DNA of 64,000 nucleotides from Fratercula arctica (Eukaryota; Chordata; Aves; Charadriiformes; Alcidae): the NCBI GenBank assembly GCA_947846985.1, contig CANTUZ010000001.1, positions 108,331,757 to 108,395,756 of the forward strand, in the 5' to 3' direction. This document shows, one piece after another, positions 1 through 15,000 of this stretch. Both the position numbers and the translations under genes were made by a program. The number at the start of each line of letters is the position of its first letter. The stretch's first letter is position 1. Below the pieces are notes generated by a model. That model was given only the letters and a program-made list of their open reading frames with translations, did not search any database and was not told the DNA's origin.

Positions 1-32
1 TCTGGCTGTACTTTGCACAGAGAGACACTCAG
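1..32 (+). CDS. LIPI: LIPI exon 1, 3' part (end of signal peptide)
   Basis: From base 2 the frame reads [10 protein letters not shown] and then the first base of an Asp codon, followed by an AG|GTATGT donor at 33. This phase (one base carried over) is exactly what exon 2 needs. The short hydrophobic stretch followed by a polar SD just before the acidic start of the mature protein is how the LIPH/LIPI signal exon ends (human LIPH ends in a similar LSRSD). The initiator ATG and the promoter lie outside the window. The piece is short, so the call rests on phase, donor and family resemblance together. Confidence 0.7.
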
Positions 33-3000
33 GTATGTGCACTTTGTACAGAGTAAAGAGGAAATTGTGAAATAGTTTTAACGTATTAATGTAAGTTTAT
101 TGTTTATTGCTGATTTGATAGGTTGACAGGTTTTCAAGTTATGCATTATGCATTCAATAGCAAAATTTAGTTAAAAAAAGTCAGTGTGCACTTTCTATTT
201 TCCCTGTTTCAACCACAGAAGATACTTAAATGCTTACAAACGTACACAGGAAAGTGAAAATTGTATATTAACTGAGTTAGACTGCATATGTAACTGCCCA
301 ACACTTACCTGTTTGTTCTGAATGTGTAGAAAAGTGTATGTGAGTACTCCCACAAGCGTGCACAAAGGGCAGCTGGGTATCCCTTCCGGTAATCAATCAG
401 AAATAGGAGTTTGAAAAACTTCCCCTCAATGACTCCTCACTACACAATTCAAAGTATTAAATCTATAAATCTGTTTATAGTACTTATCTAATTCCACGGT
501 AAAGACATCATCTTTTTTTACTTTTTTCTATTTACTTTTCAAAGAATAACTGCTGTCATTTCACAGCCATAAGTAAATGAGTTGTTTCCCTTTGACATTT
601 GCCAGATAGCAATTAGGTTTCGTCAATTAATTTCCTTGTGATAGATTTCTCACTTCTGTGGACCAGACTGTGTCTCTGATGTCACTGTCATTCCAGTGGC
701 TTTGGAAGAATTAATTCTTATTTCTACCAACCACATGATAAGAAATCAAAACACTTAAATGGATATGGAGGAACGCTTCAACAATATCTTAGCATGAATC
801 TTTTATATGTTAGATATGTAGGAGTGAATTGTAAGGATTTAAGTGAGGATATGTAGGAGTGAATTGTGGATTTAAGAACAATATTAGGCAAAAATGAAAA
901 ATGAAAAAGTTTCACGTTGTATCTTTGAATCTGAATAGCAAAGGTGTAATCAGGTGTCTGTTTATAATCATTTAGCTTTGTATATAACATTTCTGTAATG
1001 GAATTTTTATTCTAGTTTTATTGTCATATATCATTATATGAAAACTAGAGATTAATTGTGACACGTTCTACTAACGTCTCGGTGTCATGTCACATGTATG
1101 ACATTTTACCAGGTGCTTGAATATTATTGTCATTAAATTCAAGGCAACTGCAGCTGAACAGCTCTTAATTTCAGAACTACTTCTTGGATAAGTCTCAGCA
1201 ATGAAACTGTATCAGTAGTTGGTTAATAACCTTTCCAGTAATCTCAGTAAAAGTTACTTAAATTATTCAGCGTCTAAATGAGGAGAACGGTGATATTTAT
1301 TTTGAAATATAAGTAATTCTAACTTTTCCCAGATGTAATAATTGTACCTATTGTCATAAGGTGATGATAGGCATGAAACTTTTGTCTGGATGATTTGAGA
1401 CAGGAAATTTCAGGCCATTTCTAACACTCTGTAACTTCAACCCTGCTCCACTTCAGAAATACCCATTATTTTTTGTGATGTCCAGTCCAGAGGTGACTGG
1501 TCTAGTCATTGTAGATAAATCGTTTGGCCTAGAGGTGATTGGTCTAGTTCCCTAAGAGAATTAGTGTCTTTACCATATTAAGTGCTGTACGTCACATAGT
1601 GTAGCTTTGTTTAGGTCTGAACTATAGTATCAAATACTTTTTCAGATGCCTTGTAACCCCCCTGCACTTGCCCTTTGCAGCTTTATAACCTGGTCCGTCT
1701 CAGATGTGCAAATGTGGTGGATTTGGTTCTGCCTGCTAGCCACTTGCTGGGAAAAGGAGAAGAGCTAGAACTGCCTCTCCTATAACTCAAATATTCAGAG
1801 AAATTCAGGTTACTTTTTTATTATTTTTTAAGGAACTGAGAAGGCGCTATCCCTCTTCCTACTTTTGTTTTCTAGAAGTTGACTGACTCTTGTTTTGCAA
1901 AGTTGTTAATGACAGAAAAATTGAGAAACATGCCATCAAATATCAGACAAAAGCCTTGTGTGAAGTAGCGCAGCCCACTAGAAGTCAAGAGATTTGCCCA
2001 AATTTCTTTGGCCATACACCAGCTAACACCATAGCGAAGGTGAAGAGGCCATACAGAAAAACTGTGGCAGGTGTCGGCATTGTGCCCAGAGTCCTGAAGT
2101 GGCTTGTCTACACAATGTGACCTCAGCAGCTAAAGGGTACTTCTCAAAGCATTAACTTTTGATGCTGATAAGCACACAGGTGAAAAAATTAAGTCTTTTT
2201 AGACTCTTGAAAATATCCATCCTCTTGTTGATCCTGGCTGATCTACAACTTAACCTTGTATACCATAACTGTCTGAGTACAGAAATGCTAAACACTACAG
2301 TTTTTCTTGTGCCATTATGCACATTGACCTTACAGATTCTTATTTTTTTCAAACTCGGAACAGGATCCTTTGTTTCTTCTTTCTTTGTTTCTTGGTAATG
2401 GTGTCTTTATGTTGATCTGAAACTAGGGAAGGGCTCTGGGTCATCCTGTACTGTCAGGCAACTGTTTCTTATTGCTAGATCAAACAATAAGGCCTGAGGA
2501 TTGACATCTTTGACACCCTGGCCAAAAGAGGAAGAAACAACCACAGCAGTCTTGCTGTTTATATACAATACACGCTAGTTGTGAAAAAATTCTGAGAACC
2601 TAAATTTCATGGTTAAGCAAAGGATCTTATCAACACTGACCACTGTTTTGTATTTGTTATGGAGAAAATATGTGGTTCAGGAACAATTAGAAGCATTAAC
2701 TTTGTATTTGAAGGGTTCAGAGGAGCACAGTCGTATCTGCAGAGTCATTAGTTAAACCATGTCTCCTCATTGTTAAGGACGTGTTCTGGCACCTCATTCC
2801 AAAGGTCTCAAGTAAATAAAATGGAAGGTCTTCACTTTTACTGGAAAAATGTGGAAAGAGGTGGTATTGCAGGTGGTCTAACTCATCAAATGACTTTCTA
2901 ACATTTTCATATTTTTCAGATGAGGAAGAAAAATGTCCTGAATTTACAGATCTTAATATAGGCAATGCTTTGTCTGGAACAGAACTCCAAGTCCAGCTAC

Positions 3001-6000
3001 TGCTATACACAAGGGAAAATCCAAATTGTTCTGAGAGACTCAATGAACATAATGTCACTGTGTCTGAGTACCTTAATACATCCAAGAAAATTGTCTTTGT
3101 TATTCACGGCTTCAGACCAACAGGATCTCCACCGGCATGGCTGGGTGACATAAGGGAGCTTTTACTGTCTGCAGAGGATATGAATCTCATTATAGTTGAT
3201 TGGAATCGTGGTGCTACAACTGTGAATTACATAACTGCTGTAGAAAACTGCAGAAAAGTTGCAGAAATACTGAAGAACTATATTGACCAGATGCTGGTAA
3301 GGCAGAGAGTTGCATCTGTTCTGAATAAGTTTAAATAGCATAGCTTGGGTGGGAATGGATATTTAAAGCATGTCTAAAGAGAAGCCCAGTGAATAATACC
3401 AAATGACATTTCTTTACCTAAGTAAAGAAAAAATTTCTTTACCTAACTTTGCAGGCAGTAATTACTACATATCTTTAACTCCACATGAGTTCTTATTTCC
3501 CTTTCACTGAAGGATGTCTAAGAGTGCATCTCATTTCTTTAGCCAGATGGAATTTTTAGGTCTTCTGGAAAGACTGAATGTGCCAGTGGGGGGCGAAATG
3601 AGAGATGGTCAAATAGCATGTAGCATTAAAATGCATATTTTAATGCAGACATATAAATAAATATTTGTTCCAAAAATGATATAAACTTCGTGATTCTAGA
3701 GGGAGCTGCTGACATAATTGTTGATGCCAGTGGTCTTAACTGGGCTTTAGATTTATTCCTTAATCGAATGAGCAAAACATGTTATAATCTCATCTATGGT
3801 ATTGTTATTTATCACTTAATTTTTCTTCTCACCACTTCTTTTACCAGCCATTCTCAGAAATTTTGAATGCTGTACAATAAGAAAATATTCATGTGGAATT
3901 TGAGTAAAAAACCCAACATTTTGAGAAAGGATGAGATGAAAGAAGAGAGACCCTATCAGAATCTGCCCTCTGGGAGTAGATATAGTGATAATAATTTGTA
4001 ATTATGACAGTAACTTTATTGTTATAGAATAGAAAAATAAAATAGGACTATAAGAGCAGTCTCCACTCCAGAGTGGGTTAAAAAGGTGTATTTTGCAAAT
4101 TTCTTGATGCAGATTTTTGGTTAATTGCTGGTTGCAGATCTGCCTGGCAAAGCAATGACTGCAGGCCATGCTTGGGCTGATCTTGTGCAAGTCATCAAAG
4201 TGATGGTGGTGGGGTATGTTGTGTCCCACAGCTACCAGTTTCATACTTGCAAGCTGTCATGAGGCCTTTGTTAATTCATTTTAAGATGTATTAGTATTTC
4301 AGATCCCATATATCATACCATCACTTTGCAGAGATTCTAATAGGTCTGCTGATACTCTTTCAGAGTTCTTGGGTAGTTTTTTTTAAAAGAATACCACCTG
4401 CTTTATAGAATGGGCATCTTAAGGCTTTTCTGCAGGTGTGCATTTGCCACCATTATTCAGCAGATCTGTGGCATAAGTATTGTGTGGCATAATGGTATTA
4501 TGTTTTAAATTTATTTTATTGGAAATATAAGACGGGTGAAGAAGATGTGTTGTTTTTTTTTTTCCTAGTTCATAGTTTTGGTTCATCTTTCTTGTATTTG
4601 GTAAATATCTTCCTCTTCCCTCCCCATGCTCCCCCTTCTAACTAGTGTGACAATTTGGAACAAATGTGACTCAAGCTTCCTTTTTACATTTTTCTAGTCA
4701 AAGAATTTAATAATTACTACACTGTTTAACTCATGCAGAATGTCAGACTGAAAATAACTTTGTAATTCCCATTTGTTTTTAAAGTTAGAGAGTTAGAAAT
4801 ATAACTTAGAGTACTGACAAAAAGTGAAAACTAAATGAGTTTACTGATGTCTGTTCAGTTAACCATGTGTGTGGTTGTGGCTTTGTTTTTTTGTTTTCCC
4901 CTGACAGGTAGGTGGAGCTTCTCTTGACACTATGTATATGATTGGTGTTAGTCTTGGGGCTCATATAGCTGGTTTTGTCGGCCAGAAGTATAATGGCAAA
5001 ATTGGCAGAATTACAGGTAAGGCTTTTAAACCCAATCCACGTATTCTAATGTACCTTGTATTGTTGCCATAACTGCGAGTCACATAGATGCTAGCACAGA
5101 AATATTGACAAATGAGAACTGATTATTTAGTAGCATAGACAAGGGAAAATGTGCCCCTGATAGAAGTTCAGAAAATTGCAAAAATTACAGCTGAAATTTT
5201 CCAACTTGTTTACGTCTAGTCTCTCAGATGAAAATTGAGTGCTACATCCAAATGCCACTGAAGTTAAATGACATACTACCTGAGCTTCTGTCTAGTGGAT
5301 GGAATAAGTCATGTCCCTCTGAAGGGAAGTTCAAAAGCTCTTGGTCAGACCACAGGAATCGGGCACAAAGATTTAGTTTCGGTTTGAGCTGTCTGAACGT
5401 GGAGCAGGCTTTAGTAGGTTGAGCTGTCTGCTACAGGGAGCTTAAATTGGGTGTCCAGCCTGTGTATGGATACTGCAAATCTTACCTCATACTTGTTACA
5501 TCATCAGCATCGTCATCTGTGGGAGTGGTGCACACAGTGAAGATCGGAGTAGCCTCCTGTGGGTACATCTTTCAGGACTAGGGTTGCATGAAGTTTAGGA
5601 TTATTTTTTAGATGCTGGTTCCTCGGGCAGAATCCACCATGCTAATTTGGGTGCACAGGCTCCAGGTACTTCTTTTGGTGAAAAAGCAAAACTCACCACA
5701 GCTAGCAGGCTGAGAAGAAAGCTGACTAAGCTAGCTATCATAAAGGTGTTAAGAAGAGAAGGGACTGATGGATCCCGAGTGTTTAGGATTTAAAAGAGCA
5801 GCTATTTTCAGGCTGGAAGGAGGCAGTTATCTCTTCTTGAGATTCATAGCTCCAAACCCTCTCTTCAGAGTACTTAAATAATTTTTAAATAATTTTTTTT
5901 CCCAAAATGTAAGAGGAGCCAGTAGCCAGCCTTAAGAAAGGGAATCAGAGAGTCCTCCCCTTTCCATACAGTAATCTGAAAGTCAGGGCATTTTCTAAGT

Positions 6001-9000
6001 GTGTGATAGGCTCCATTTGTATTTCTTTGATTAAGAACGCTCATTTCCACTTTACACAATCCCTAGAGTTTGTTGGCATCAATGTTTGGGAACAGTCTTG
6101 ATTGCAATGTTAGGCTAGCAGGTCTGTGTCCTCTCTATACAATAACTGGGAGCTAGTAGATCCATGTAATTTCTGAACTCCAATGTTCACGGTTAAAAGG
6201 AATTATATAAAATGTTTCAATCACTTCCTTATAATTACAGATATGGATGAATATAGGCAAAGATTGAGTGGTTGAAACACACAAACCTCATAACTGCTTT
6301 GGTGATTGTTTTGATACTTTTTCTTTCAAACAAGTTGAGCTAGTGGCCCAAACTGATGTTGAAAAAATGAGATTAAAAAAAAAGAACAAACCCATATTTT
6401 CTTATTCACTGTTTGGAGGTTTCTGGAATATAAAACTAACTAGTGCACATCTTTCAGTTAAATCATAATACAAATTTCGATAATCTAAGGTCATACACTG
6501 TCCCTGTCTCCCAGTCAGTGAGAATGTAATTAGGAGTCAGTTAAATGTAGGAATATACTTTTCCTTGACAGTTGTATTTTGCATCTTTTTCTTTTCCATT
6601 CCTTGTCTATACTTTTGTTGTCAAGAAAATAGGAGCAGAGCAAACCTCAGCTAACAATTTTGCTTTCCTGTGAAGGACAGAATTTACCATCTGGAAAATT
6701 ATCAGGCTTCAGGGCTGCACAGCACTAATTCACTATCCCTAAAAAAAAATTAGAATATGCAGTGTTTATACTTCAAATATTTTGCCACCCAAATCCCCCC
6801 CTCCTTGATACAAAGTGCTTTTTGTGGATCTCAGTTGGAATCTCTTTTGTCATAGTTGAGTTTTGATTTGAGTATAAGATTTCTAAACTTCCTTCAGGTG
6901 AAAACGTGGTTGAGAACTAGTATTTCACTTTGTTGCATGTAGGAATTTTTTTTCTATAAGTAATTTCAACACCAACTGATAAAATTATTGAGTCATGTTT
7001 GAAATTTTCTCCATCCAAAATGTCTTCATCTTGTTCTCTGGTGGTGAGAGTAGTTATATCGTGCATTGTGTTTTTATGAAGTACACAGTAGGTATGGTAC
7101 TTTCTGGGGAAAAGGACAAAATTAATTCTCCTGATTTGATCCCTAATGCTGTTGGTTTATAATTCATCTGGAGATCTGGGAGATGAGCACAATTAATTAT
7201 GGGAAAAGAGAAATTCAAAGATACAGGTTGATCAGTCTTGTGGTAGGAACCCTTGTTTTGCTTAGCAAGTTGAAAAACGGAAACTTGAGAATCGTGCTGG
7301 TTTTTATTTTTGTTATTATCCCAGGAAAATGAAGAGTCACTGATGAATAATGCCGAAATGTCAGTCTTGTATATATCTGTAAAAACAGACTCCAGGATCT
7401 GTAACGCTAGTGTTATTTTCATGTAGGTCTTGATCCAGCAGGCCCTTCGTTCACTGGAGAACCACCAGAGCGGAGACTGGATCGTACTGATGCACAATTT
7501 GTTGATGTAATCCATTCAGATACTGATGGTAATGACATAGCCTTAACTTTCCTATTTTAACCTGAGGAAATGCAGGAAAGCAAAAGAGAAGGGATACTTC
7601 AGTAACGTCCAAATAGTGCTGCAGGAGTATATTTTGTGTTACCAGGTGGATTCCTGTCCATTCTAACCATGTCTATACTTTTGAAATCATACTGTATGTT
7701 ATTATGCCTATTCATCAAAAAATTGAAACTCAACTTTGCTAATGACTTAAGCAATGATGGGCTGTTTTGTTCAGTTCTGACACGCGTAGCCATGTTATTG
7801 AGTGAGTGAAGTTTCATGACTGAACTTGAAAATATTGAAATGATGTTTATGTCCAACAGCTAACTGAAGGCATATGCAGATAACTATATAGTCATGAGTC
7901 CATTTAATGTCATGCAAAAGGAGTGATTGCACCACTGTCATTTGTCTTGTTTGTTATAGTGTTTGTTATAGTATAGTTAGTGTTATATTTGTTACAGTTA
8001 TAACACTATAGTGTTATAGTACAAGTCTGTATGTTGACTAAAGCATGCTTATTCCATTAATTTATGATACTGCTATTTGCAAAATAGTTTAGCATTAACA
8101 TTCTTTTGCTGTGCTAGTGTGTATGAACATAGAGGTTGTAAGCACGTGATTATCACTGAATTAGTCCCTTCTGAGACAGCTAGTCTCAGCTGTATCACAT
8201 TAGTACACTACAGATCCACTGCTTAAAATTCTAAAAGTCACATTATTGTAAGGTTAAAATGAAGAACATTGTAAAGTCTGCTTCATCCGTGCTATAATCT
8301 GGTTTATTTTTTTTTCTCAAAACCATAAGTAAACCTTTCAAACCTACCACACTCGTCCCATTATTTGTGTAGTTTCATATCAGTTTCTTTAACAATATTA
8401 AAAATTAAACACTTCACTATACAAATGTATATATGAAGCTGTAAAATACCAATTTTTGTAATGTTCCAATTATGTGCATAATGTGTGGTAAAAAGGAAAA
8501 TGGGTCAGATATTGAGTTAAATCTTTCTCATGGCCTTTTATAGGAGAGATACAGATTTTTCTGCTTTGATATATTGCTGATATCAGTGTAGCTCAGAACC
8601 CAATGTCACGTGAAAGAAATGGAAAATCTTACTCTAATGAAGATTACATTGGGAAAGAATTTTGGTTGCTGGAGATAACTTGAGTTTCATAAACTTCTTT
8701 GTGCAAATAACGTCTCAGCTATAGCACTAAGTAGTTATTTCTTTTCTTTCCTTTTTCTTTTGTGGCAGTAGGAATCTTACACAAATTCGTATATATTTGT
8801 GTACAGCATTTTACATGTGTATAATTTTCTTAAAAAGAAAAAACCCATGGATTTTAACTCATAATGTGACTTCCATTTACAGAACAAAAGAAGGATACAA
8901 TTGCAAAAATTTTCATAAGACTTTCCTTATTCTGTAATGAATGTAATGATAAATGATTGACCTCATAATTCTGTTTATGTTTTTTTTGATTCATTATGTT

Positions 9001-12000
9001 TTTACTTTAGCACTAGGTTTCACGAAGCCTTTAGGAACCATTGATTTCTATCCAAATGGAGGAAAGGATCAGCCTGGTTGTCCACAAACACTATTCAGTG
9101 GTAAATAAAAATGTGTTCAATTCATGAGAAAAGAATTTGAGATCAAATCAAAAAAGGTTAAACTGAATTCAATAGACACTGCACATATTTGGTAATACAG
9201 GAGCTGAGGGCATTGTAAATGCTCGGCAAATGAGAAATAACAAAGACATTTGATATTTTTTTTTTTTAAATAAAAATCTTCCTATAAGCATGCATATTCC
9301 ACCATACCATTATTATTAGTATGATGGAATTATATTATTATATTATATATACAATCTGCATACAGTGATCAATATTTTTCTGTGTTTATACGTGGCTAGG
9401 CATGGGGAAAGATGTTTGTGTCTAAGTGGTTTGGACAGGATCACTTGCAGATGGCATGGAAGACAAGGCTTTCAAGTCTTCAGAGTGTCTTAGGTTCCTC
9501 CTGGTTGGCAATGATGAACTAGGTTTTGGACAGGTCTTTTAGGCTCTAGGATGAAATAGTTTTATGACATGATATTTTGCTGCAGAATTTTGCTTATTTC
9601 AACCTCTATAAATCTTAGGCGAGGTTCCTGCCCACTGTTTTTGTTTACTCTATTTTGGATATGTTTACGTCTGTCTACTTTTCTATTACTAAACTGCACG
9701 CTGCTGCTATGAATTAGAGCTGCTGCAAAAGCACAGGGCTTCCACTTGTGTGTCAGTGAGTATGGGAGAATTCCTTAAGACTCAATATCATCTTCATCTG
9801 TACAATTCTCCTAGTTTGTCTTGCTAGGCGAGGAATTTATTACACAAAAAAACCAGAGAGAGGAATCTCTGAAGTATTCCTCACGATAAATTTTCTGCCA
9901 GAACATTCTGCACTGGATGCAACAAGGTGAATTGTAACTCAGACTCATGCTTTATAACACAAATTCTGTAAACTTGATAGGACTTAGTAGACTATTTCTT
10001 GCATATAAATCCCTGTAGACTTTTGTCTGTACCTGTAATATTCAAAACAGTCTTCAATTTCTTCTTCCTGTGTGTGTGCATCCATTTTTTTACACTTGGT
10101 GGTCAATGAACCAGAGAAGAAAAACATGGCTAACTAAAAATGACTTGGCCGAATGGGATTACTTTGATAACAACTTTTCTTTCACAAAGAAAAATGATTA
10201 CATATTCTTTGCATATTTTGGTTTTTCTTTCCTGAAGGACTTCAGTATTTTAAGTGTGACCATCAAAGATCTGTCTTCCTCTTCTTATCATCTTTGAGAA
10301 GAAGATGCAACATAATAACATATCCTTGCAGCTCTTACTTGGATTACAAGAGAGGAAAATGTGTTGATTGTGGAGCTTTCCAGCCAATGTCCTGCCCAGT
10401 ACTGGGTAAGCATTACGGTATCTGCTCTAGGCTGGGTGAGATTTTCTGGGAAATCCAGACTAGCTCTTTCTGAGGCTACTCCAGAGATCTGTGGTATCTT
10501 GTTAAGGGATCTGTAGAGATTGATCACAGAATGCAGAACTGCATACTGTTTAATGTTCCTAATCTTTGATTATTGTGCTTTCCAGCCTGGAATGGATTCA
10601 CAGAGTGTTTCCTCTCTACAGAGAAACTGCTTCTACTTAGTCGATCACTTTAGACACACATAGTGTGTTATCATCCCTAGAGTACCTGTGTTTTTTATTT
10701 GAAAGTAATAATGTTTATAGCAACTTCATGGTTTCTCTGACCCTTCTTTTAGAATCAAGCTTTTATTTGGAGGGATTTTTAGTTGTTTGGGGGTTTATTC
10801 TTTTAGAGAGGATCTGGGGACAGCTTGAAAACAGCTACAATAGTGTGAACATTTCCTGGTTGGCAGGGTTTTCTTAAGAATGAAATTTTAAAAATATTTA
10901 AATAGAAATTAAGTTTTAGTTCATACCTTGTCTTCTTTACATCCTTCTGTTAGGATGTACACCCTACACATATTAGTTAGATCATGTCTGAGAAAAAGCA
11001 TAGACAGACAGATCTGTATAATATTTTATAATAAAACCCAGCAACAACAGGACCTTGTAGTAGGACAGAAAGACTCCAGGACTTCCCCAGAATGGTTATT
11101 AGCCGTGCCTGATGCATTTACACAGAATGCTCAAGCTGGAGGTAGTGAATTATTTGACCAGTCAGCTGCCACCTTTTTTTTTTTTTTAATAACCGTACAA
11201 CCTATGAGGAAATGGCAGGCAGATGAATTTGGGAACTGGGCGGAGAAACAGCATCCTTCTACCGCAAGCTTTCCTGCTTACTGCCTTGCAGTGGCATCTC
11301 TGCATCTTGGAATCAGCTCTCATTGTCCAGTCTAAGTAAAGAAATCAAGAGGGAGAGGATAGTATCAGCCGCTTTAGAAACAAGGGCTGTAATCAAGCCC
11401 CAGAAGACAATAAACATAGAAATGCATATAACAAAAATACTTTCTACATTACAACCAAGAGCTCAGGAGATTTAAAGAGTATCTAACATTTTATTAAATA
11501 ATATCCACAATTATAGACTAGAGGGTTTAAAAATATTTACTTTAATGATTCAAGAAAGAAATGAAAAAAATTTACCTAGTGTGAAGCTGTTCTGTTACTG
11601 TTCTCCCAATTTTATCAGGAAAATTTTCTTCACTGAAGGGACTGTCAAGCATTGGAAAAGGCTGCCCAGGGAAGTGGTTCAATCACTATCCCTGGAGGTA
11701 TTTAAAAGACATGGGGTGCTTAGGGACATGGCTTAGTGGTGGAGCTGGCAGTGCTAGGTTAATGGTTGGACTTGATGACTTCAAGGGCCTTTTGCAACAT
11801 AAATGATTCTATGATTCGAGGATTCTATTATTTTATGGTTCTGTAAATATGTGGGCTACTTTTTTTGGTTTGTTTTTATTACTTCTGCAGGAGTTTATGA
11901 GCAGTATTTTTTGGAGTCAGTACTCTAGACTAAATAGATTCCAACATTATGACAATTTTACTGATACTAATATATTAGAAGAATTAAATACTTGCATACT

Positions 12001-15000
12001 GCATTCTGTTATACTCAGGGGATTCTCGCATTTCCCAAGTCAATTTACTTTCTCAGAGAATGTTTAAGAAAATTAAAGCCAAATCTTTCACTTTGAGTGA
12101 GGGTTTTTTTGTGTAATTATATGTGTAACAGAATTTTGCTAACCATCTGAAATTAAATATTTAAACTTTGGATTTCAGGTTATTATGCTGATAGATGGAA
12201 AAATTTGTTAATCCCAATGAGTTCACCAATGAAAACTTATTTTGATACCTCGGACCAAGACCCATTCTGCAGTGAGTGGCTGAATACATTTATAAAAAAC
12301 TCTTTATGAAATGTTATGGCTGTTATTTGTTAACTGATCTGGAGTGAAAGCATGTTAAAAGTAGAAAGTTATTGTTAGCTGCTGTGTAAAATGGTGTAAT
12401 AAACCATGAACTAAGTGTCAGTTTGCAGACTGGAGGAAGAAGGAGAATGATTGTGGCAGAAGAGTAAACGATACATGAACTGAGAAAGAAATGTGACTTT
12501 AAAAGTAACGGAATGGCCTGCCAGGAGGATGAAGTAAGCTAGAAAATGAGAATCAAGTGACAGGGGAAAAGGTGGATTGAGAGAACCTGCTTAGATGGGA
12601 TCAGTGTTGCCATTTTAGGAGAGCAAAAATGGGAAGTGAGACTGCCCTGGCTCAGGGATGGAAACGAGAGACATCTATGTCCCACCCCAGGAGGGGGGTG
12701 CCCCACAGTCAACTAAAGCTACTCCAACTTTTAAAAGTCCATGTTTCCCTAGGAATAAAACAGTGAAGGGGAAACAGCTGACTGTTTCAGTTTTATGCGA
12801 TATGGGAATGAACTCTCAAGGCATGCACTTTAGCTGCAACAGTTTAGATATCTACCTATCCATGTAGAGGTCCAGTTTAGATTCTCACCTAATTTCTATT
12901 CTTATTAACAGACTTCACCACCATAAGCAAATGTTAGCACACTTTTCTAGTTGGTTATGTTTAAGGTTCTTTGATTTGGCTTATGGGGATTGGCTTGCAG
13001 GGAATTCAACTGAAATCAAGCTTTCCCATTAGCTTCTTCTATCATCTTGGCAAGTTTTGTGACTAGGGACGGAATGTCTCTTGGTATAGTGGTAATCATG
13101 CTTGCTTACATCACCGTTTCTTCCAAAGGGCCAAGGAGAGATTAACAAAGATGTGATGGATTTTTACGTGAAATTGCTCCCATTCCCAGTGGTCTTTCAG
13201 CTCAACCCAAACCTGCTACCACTGTTCTCCCTTGCTCCTGTCTGCTCGGGCTTTGCTCTTCCATGCTCTCAAGGCTGCACAAGGGGCTAGATCTGTCTCC
13301 TCGTTCATTCTTCTTGCAGAAAAATAAGACTTTGCTTTTGCTCTCACACATATTAAAATCTGGGCATTCATCAAAAGTCCAACCAGGCAGAATCCTGATG
13401 ATGGAAAGAGTGCATTGCAGAAGGAAAAGATTATGTACAGTATTCTGGGACAGGGGTGCTTGAAGAGATGAAAGAGAGGGAGAAATACTGCTAAACATAG
13501 GAGGAGGCACATGGAGAGGAATAAGAAATGTTGTAATGACAGCATAAATCTAAGTGAAAATATGCAAAGTCAAGAAGAAAAATGGGTCTACTAAACCAAT
13601 CTGAAAAAGTAGGTATTTATTAACTAAGGCCTTATTTTAATTCTTAGATATTTGAAAACATGAGGAAATAGGAATAAACAAGAGGTCTTAAAACTGAGTG
13701 AAACTGTAAACCTGAGCAGGAAAAGTTTTTCATATGAGGTGAGGCTTGGCCTTTTAGGAGGGAGTGTTAAAATCAACATGCCAAAACCCCAAAAGTTTGA
13801 AATGGCTTCTTTACTTTGGGAGTAGTAAAGTTGTGTTTCCTCTGGGTAGCCATAGCACGGTTACGATATTGGTGATGGTTACAGAAGTGCGGTAGAAGGC
13901 CAGGTCACGGTTCCTGAGGGCACAGCGGAGCAGGTCACCTCCGTACCAGTGCAGAGAGGATGCCAGCCCCAGGTACCCAGCCTGTTTTTGTGAGGCTATG
14001 GGCCCTCCAGGGGAGGGGGAGAAGGAACTGGAGCATGGGAAAGCAATCAGATCCCTCTCCGCTTCTTCGGTCTTCCCCATGAAGCTTTTCTAGTATCCAC
14101 ACAGAGGTTTTGGCAGGTTGACTTTGCTGAAGGAAGAGTGTTTGGAGGACCTCTACCGCTACACCTGCTCAGGCTGGGCAAGCAAAGCACAGGAATAATG
14201 TCTCTTCAGCTGTTACCACCTGATTAATCTGCTCACCTAGTGAACTGCCCACTTTGCTTATACATAAAGCTTGTGCCAATGCTGTTCCTCCCCTCCTCCT
14301 GACAGTGTACCTCAGCTGTTTTCTGGACATGTCACTTTTGTGGGTAATGTGAAAGTGTTGCTACACTAATAGCTCAAATATCCCCTTTGCAGAGCTTGCC
14401 AAAACCTGAAGGTGTTAGTTAGAGCTTGATTTTCCATTTTTTCCTTAGGCAGGTCAAACTCTTCATGCTAATTCTGATGGTAGCTTTCAGATGCAAATCT
14501 TTTCCATGTAAGAACTGGAGGAAATGACACACTAGTTACACAGAACCCCAAGTTGCCATTTGGTAGAACCTAATTTTTGTCAATAGCCTTCTTATTCTGC
14601 TTTGAGCTGGTAACTTGAAAGTAAAGAGTCACTATTCCTATCATCAACCAGTGAATACTTTTAACAGAGTGATAATAGCAACTGTATCCTGTTGAGGTCA
14701 TTTTTTGAATCGTATTATTTCCTATTTCTTTGTGCAGTGTATAACTACTTACTGGATATTACTACCTGGAATAAAAACATTAGGAGAGGTTTCATTAAAG
14801 TTAAAATAACAGATTATACTGGAAACACAGTAGAATCGGAGATGAATAGGTATGTTGTGCTTTGTCTCTTAATCTTTTTTAGCACTTTATAGGACTAATC
14901 TTCTGAGCTTCCTAAACATTTTAACTTGTTAACTTGTAAGTCAAAATAGTATCACAATAATGTTAAGACTTGGCCATGGCTCCTTTTCCTGGATATGGCT

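Noticed and set aside
2159..2398. Hydrophobic open frame as alternative LIPI signal exon
   Set aside because: No donor in phase 1, and the tail of a fitting exon 1 is present at 1-32.
2717..3085. 122-codon antisense open frame
   Set aside because: Shadow of exon 2 on the opposite strand; no family resemblance.
7054..7515. 153-codon antisense open frame
   Set aside because: Overlaps exon 4 and intron 3 on the opposite strand; no recognisable domain.
13080..13130. tRNA-like word GGTATAGTGGTAA
   Set aside because: Resembles an A box only; no B box or foldable cloverleaf follows.
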